From NCBI GenBank assembly GCA_003135995.1, contig PNBM01000211.1, forward strand, positions 1-6,062: a stretch of 6,062 nt of DNA, in the 5' to 3' direction. The translations under genes and the position numbers were made by a program. The notes under the pieces are model-generated. The model worked only from the letters and a program-made list of their open reading frames with translations. It ran no database searches and was not told the DNA's origin. Shown here one piece after another: positions 5,305 through 6,062 of this stretch. The stretch is from Ignavibacteriota bacterium (GTDB lineage Bacteria > Bacteroidota > Ignavibacteria > Tepidaquicellales > Tepidaquicellaceae). The stretch's first letter is position 1. Each line of letters starts with the position of its first letter.

Positions 5305-6042
5305 ATCAAAATTATCAGGCCCGGAGTTTTTAAAAATTTCCCCGAAATAATAGTTGGAATAAGTACAAAAGCCGGCGGCGTTTCGCCTGCCCCGTATTTT
5401 ATGAACTTAAGCTATAAAGTGGGAGACGCTGCAGAAAATGTAAAAGCAAACAGGAATTTATTTTTTGATGCTCTCGGAATTCCGGCAGACAGGGTTTCAT
5501 ATCAAAAACAAACTCATTCGACAATTTCAAAATATATTTCTTCACCAATTTTTTCGGACGACAGCGACGCTTTATATACGAATGTAAAAAATAATTATCT
5601 TGCTGTAAGCATTGCGGATTGCATTCCGATTCTTTTATATGAGCCGGAAAAGAAAACTATTTCTGCGGTTCATTCCGGGTGGAAAGGAACGTGCAATAAA
5701 ATTCTGACAAAGAATATTATGATTCTGAAAAAAGAATTTAATATTGATGAAAAAATTTTATATGCTTATATAGGACCGGGAATTTCGCAAAAAAATTTTC
5801 AGGTTGGAAATGATGTTGCGGAATTATTTGATGAAGGTGTGAAAATATTTAAAGATGAAAAATATTATGTAGATTTGAAAAAAGATAATTTTCTGCAGTT
5901 GATTTCATCAGGAGTAAAGGAAAATAACATTGAAGTCTCCGACCTTTGCACTTTTGAAAATTCAGATTTGCTTCATTCATACCGGCGGGACAAAGATAAA
6001 TCCGGCAGAATGCTCGCAATAATAGGAATGAAAAATCTTTAA
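5305..6042 (+). CDS. pgeF: Laccase-domain protein PgeF/YfiH (LACC1 family), start unresolved
   Basis: Family members act as purine nucleoside phosphorylase/adenosine deaminase-type enzymes and, in E. coli, as a peptidoglycan editing factor; older names call them polyphenol oxidases. The zinc ligands, numbered from the ATG at 5401, are His39 (QKQTHS), Cys74 (IADCIP) and His91 (AVHSGWKG). Their 35 and 17 residue spacings agree with the known His71/Cys107/His124. IGPGIS (124-129) and SYRRDKDKSGR (193-203) are also present. That ATG cannot be the true start, because 32 codons upstream in frame encode the conserved N-terminus: KIIRPGVFKNF, then GISTKAGGVSP, then MNLSYKVGD. These codons contain no ATG, GTG, TTG or CTG and run back to the arfB stop. 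I therefore give the full coding extent from 5305. Initiation may use ATC (5305) or ATT (5311). Alternatively the ATG at 5294 may be real, with one A missing from the A4 run at 5308-5311. Confidence 0.9.
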   Translation: MKIIRPGVFKNFPEIIVGISTKAGGVSPAPYFMNLSYKVGDAAENVKANRNLFFDALGIPADRVSYQKQTHSTISKYISSPIFSDDSDALYTNVKNNYLAVSIADCIPILLYEPEKKTISAVHSGWKGTCNKILTKNIMILKKEFNIDEKILYAYIGPGISQKNFQVGNDVAELFDEGVKIFKDEKYYVDLKKDNFLQLISSGVKENNIEVSDLCTFENSDLLHSYRRDKDKSGRMLAIIGMKNL

Positions 6043-6055
6043 ACCCCGAAGGGGT
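6043..6055. repeat. Short palindrome ACCCC-GAA-GGGGT after pgeF
   Basis: A perfect 5-bp G-C-rich stem with a GAA loop starts on the base after the pgeF stop. It stands out in this AT-rich sequence. No T-run follows within the 7 bases left in the window, so terminator function cannot be shown. Similar ACCCCGAAGGGGT strings recur as dispersed intergenic palindromes in some Bacteroidetes-group genomes, to my recollection. Whether it repeats here cannot be seen from one copy. Confidence 0.4.
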
Positions 6056-6062
6056 GAAATTA

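Noticed and set aside
5007..5309. - strand open frame opposite arfB
   Set aside because: Its Phe/Leu-rich sequence mirrors the Lys-rich ArfB tail. ArfB has the GGQ motif and full family length.
5308..5314. Canonical -1 slippery heptamer joining the 5294 ATG frame to pgeF
   Set aside because: The bases A AAA TTA do not fit X XXY YYZ, and no downstream stimulatory structure is evident.

Overview
This AT-rich, gene-dense window is ordinary bacterial chromosome carrying housekeeping genes. Three things suggest the Bacteroidota/Ignavibacteriota (FCB) group. Strong Shine-Dalgarno sequences are absent before the genes, and A-rich leaders are found instead. MetF has the 'KRPGTIG' segment I associate with that group. 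A candidate rnpB promoter resembles the Bacteroidetes TTTG/TAnnTTTG pattern. This placement is inference from memory of protein families, not from a search. There are no phage genes, transposases, CRISPR arrays or tRNAs.

Layout. At the left edge is the 3' part of nadA (NAD biosynthesis, + strand, cut by the window). Next, on the - strand, is the RNase P RNA gene rnpB (about 673-1055), an unmistakable class A RNA. Right of it, also on -, is a two-gene unit read from 2571 down to 1113. It contains a Nif3/YqfO-derived protein reduced to its PII/CutA-like insert domain plus a worn C-terminal remnant, then a COG1579-type coiled-coil zinc-ribbon protein. A terminator-like hairpin with a U-rich tail closes this unit and lies immediately before rnpB. 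A second - strand unit, read from 4726 down to 2744, holds an exported TolB-like six-motif beta-propeller protein followed 24 nt later by metF (methylenetetrahydrofolate reductase). A strong, symmetrical terminator at 2592-2627 ends it. A 161-bp divergent promoter region (4727-4887) separates it from a + strand pair: arfB (ribosome-rescue peptidyl-tRNA hydrolase) and pgeF (YfiH/LACC1-type laccase-domain protein).

How the genes relate. nadA, rnpB, metF, arfB and pgeF are independent housekeeping functions: NAD synthesis, tRNA 5' processing, one-carbon/methionine metabolism, rescue of stalled ribosomes, and purine-nucleoside/peptidoglycan-related metabolism. The nif3-like and zinc-ribbon genes are a conserved kind of neighbour pair in bacteria, but this nif3 copy has lost every part that would bind metal.

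The points most worth a second look are: (1) pgeF has no ATG, GTG, TTG or CTG for its conserved N-terminus, and its frame opens directly on the arfB stop codon; (2) the nif3 gene is degenerate and starts only 20 nt after a strong terminator; (3) the palindrome before rnpB fits exactly between two putative promoter boxes; and (4) a TolB-like propeller is coupled to metF. I see no clear undescribed multi-gene system. Gene-free stretches other than rnpB are all under 200 bp. In 2628-2743 I see only AT-rich sequence with no convincing signal.
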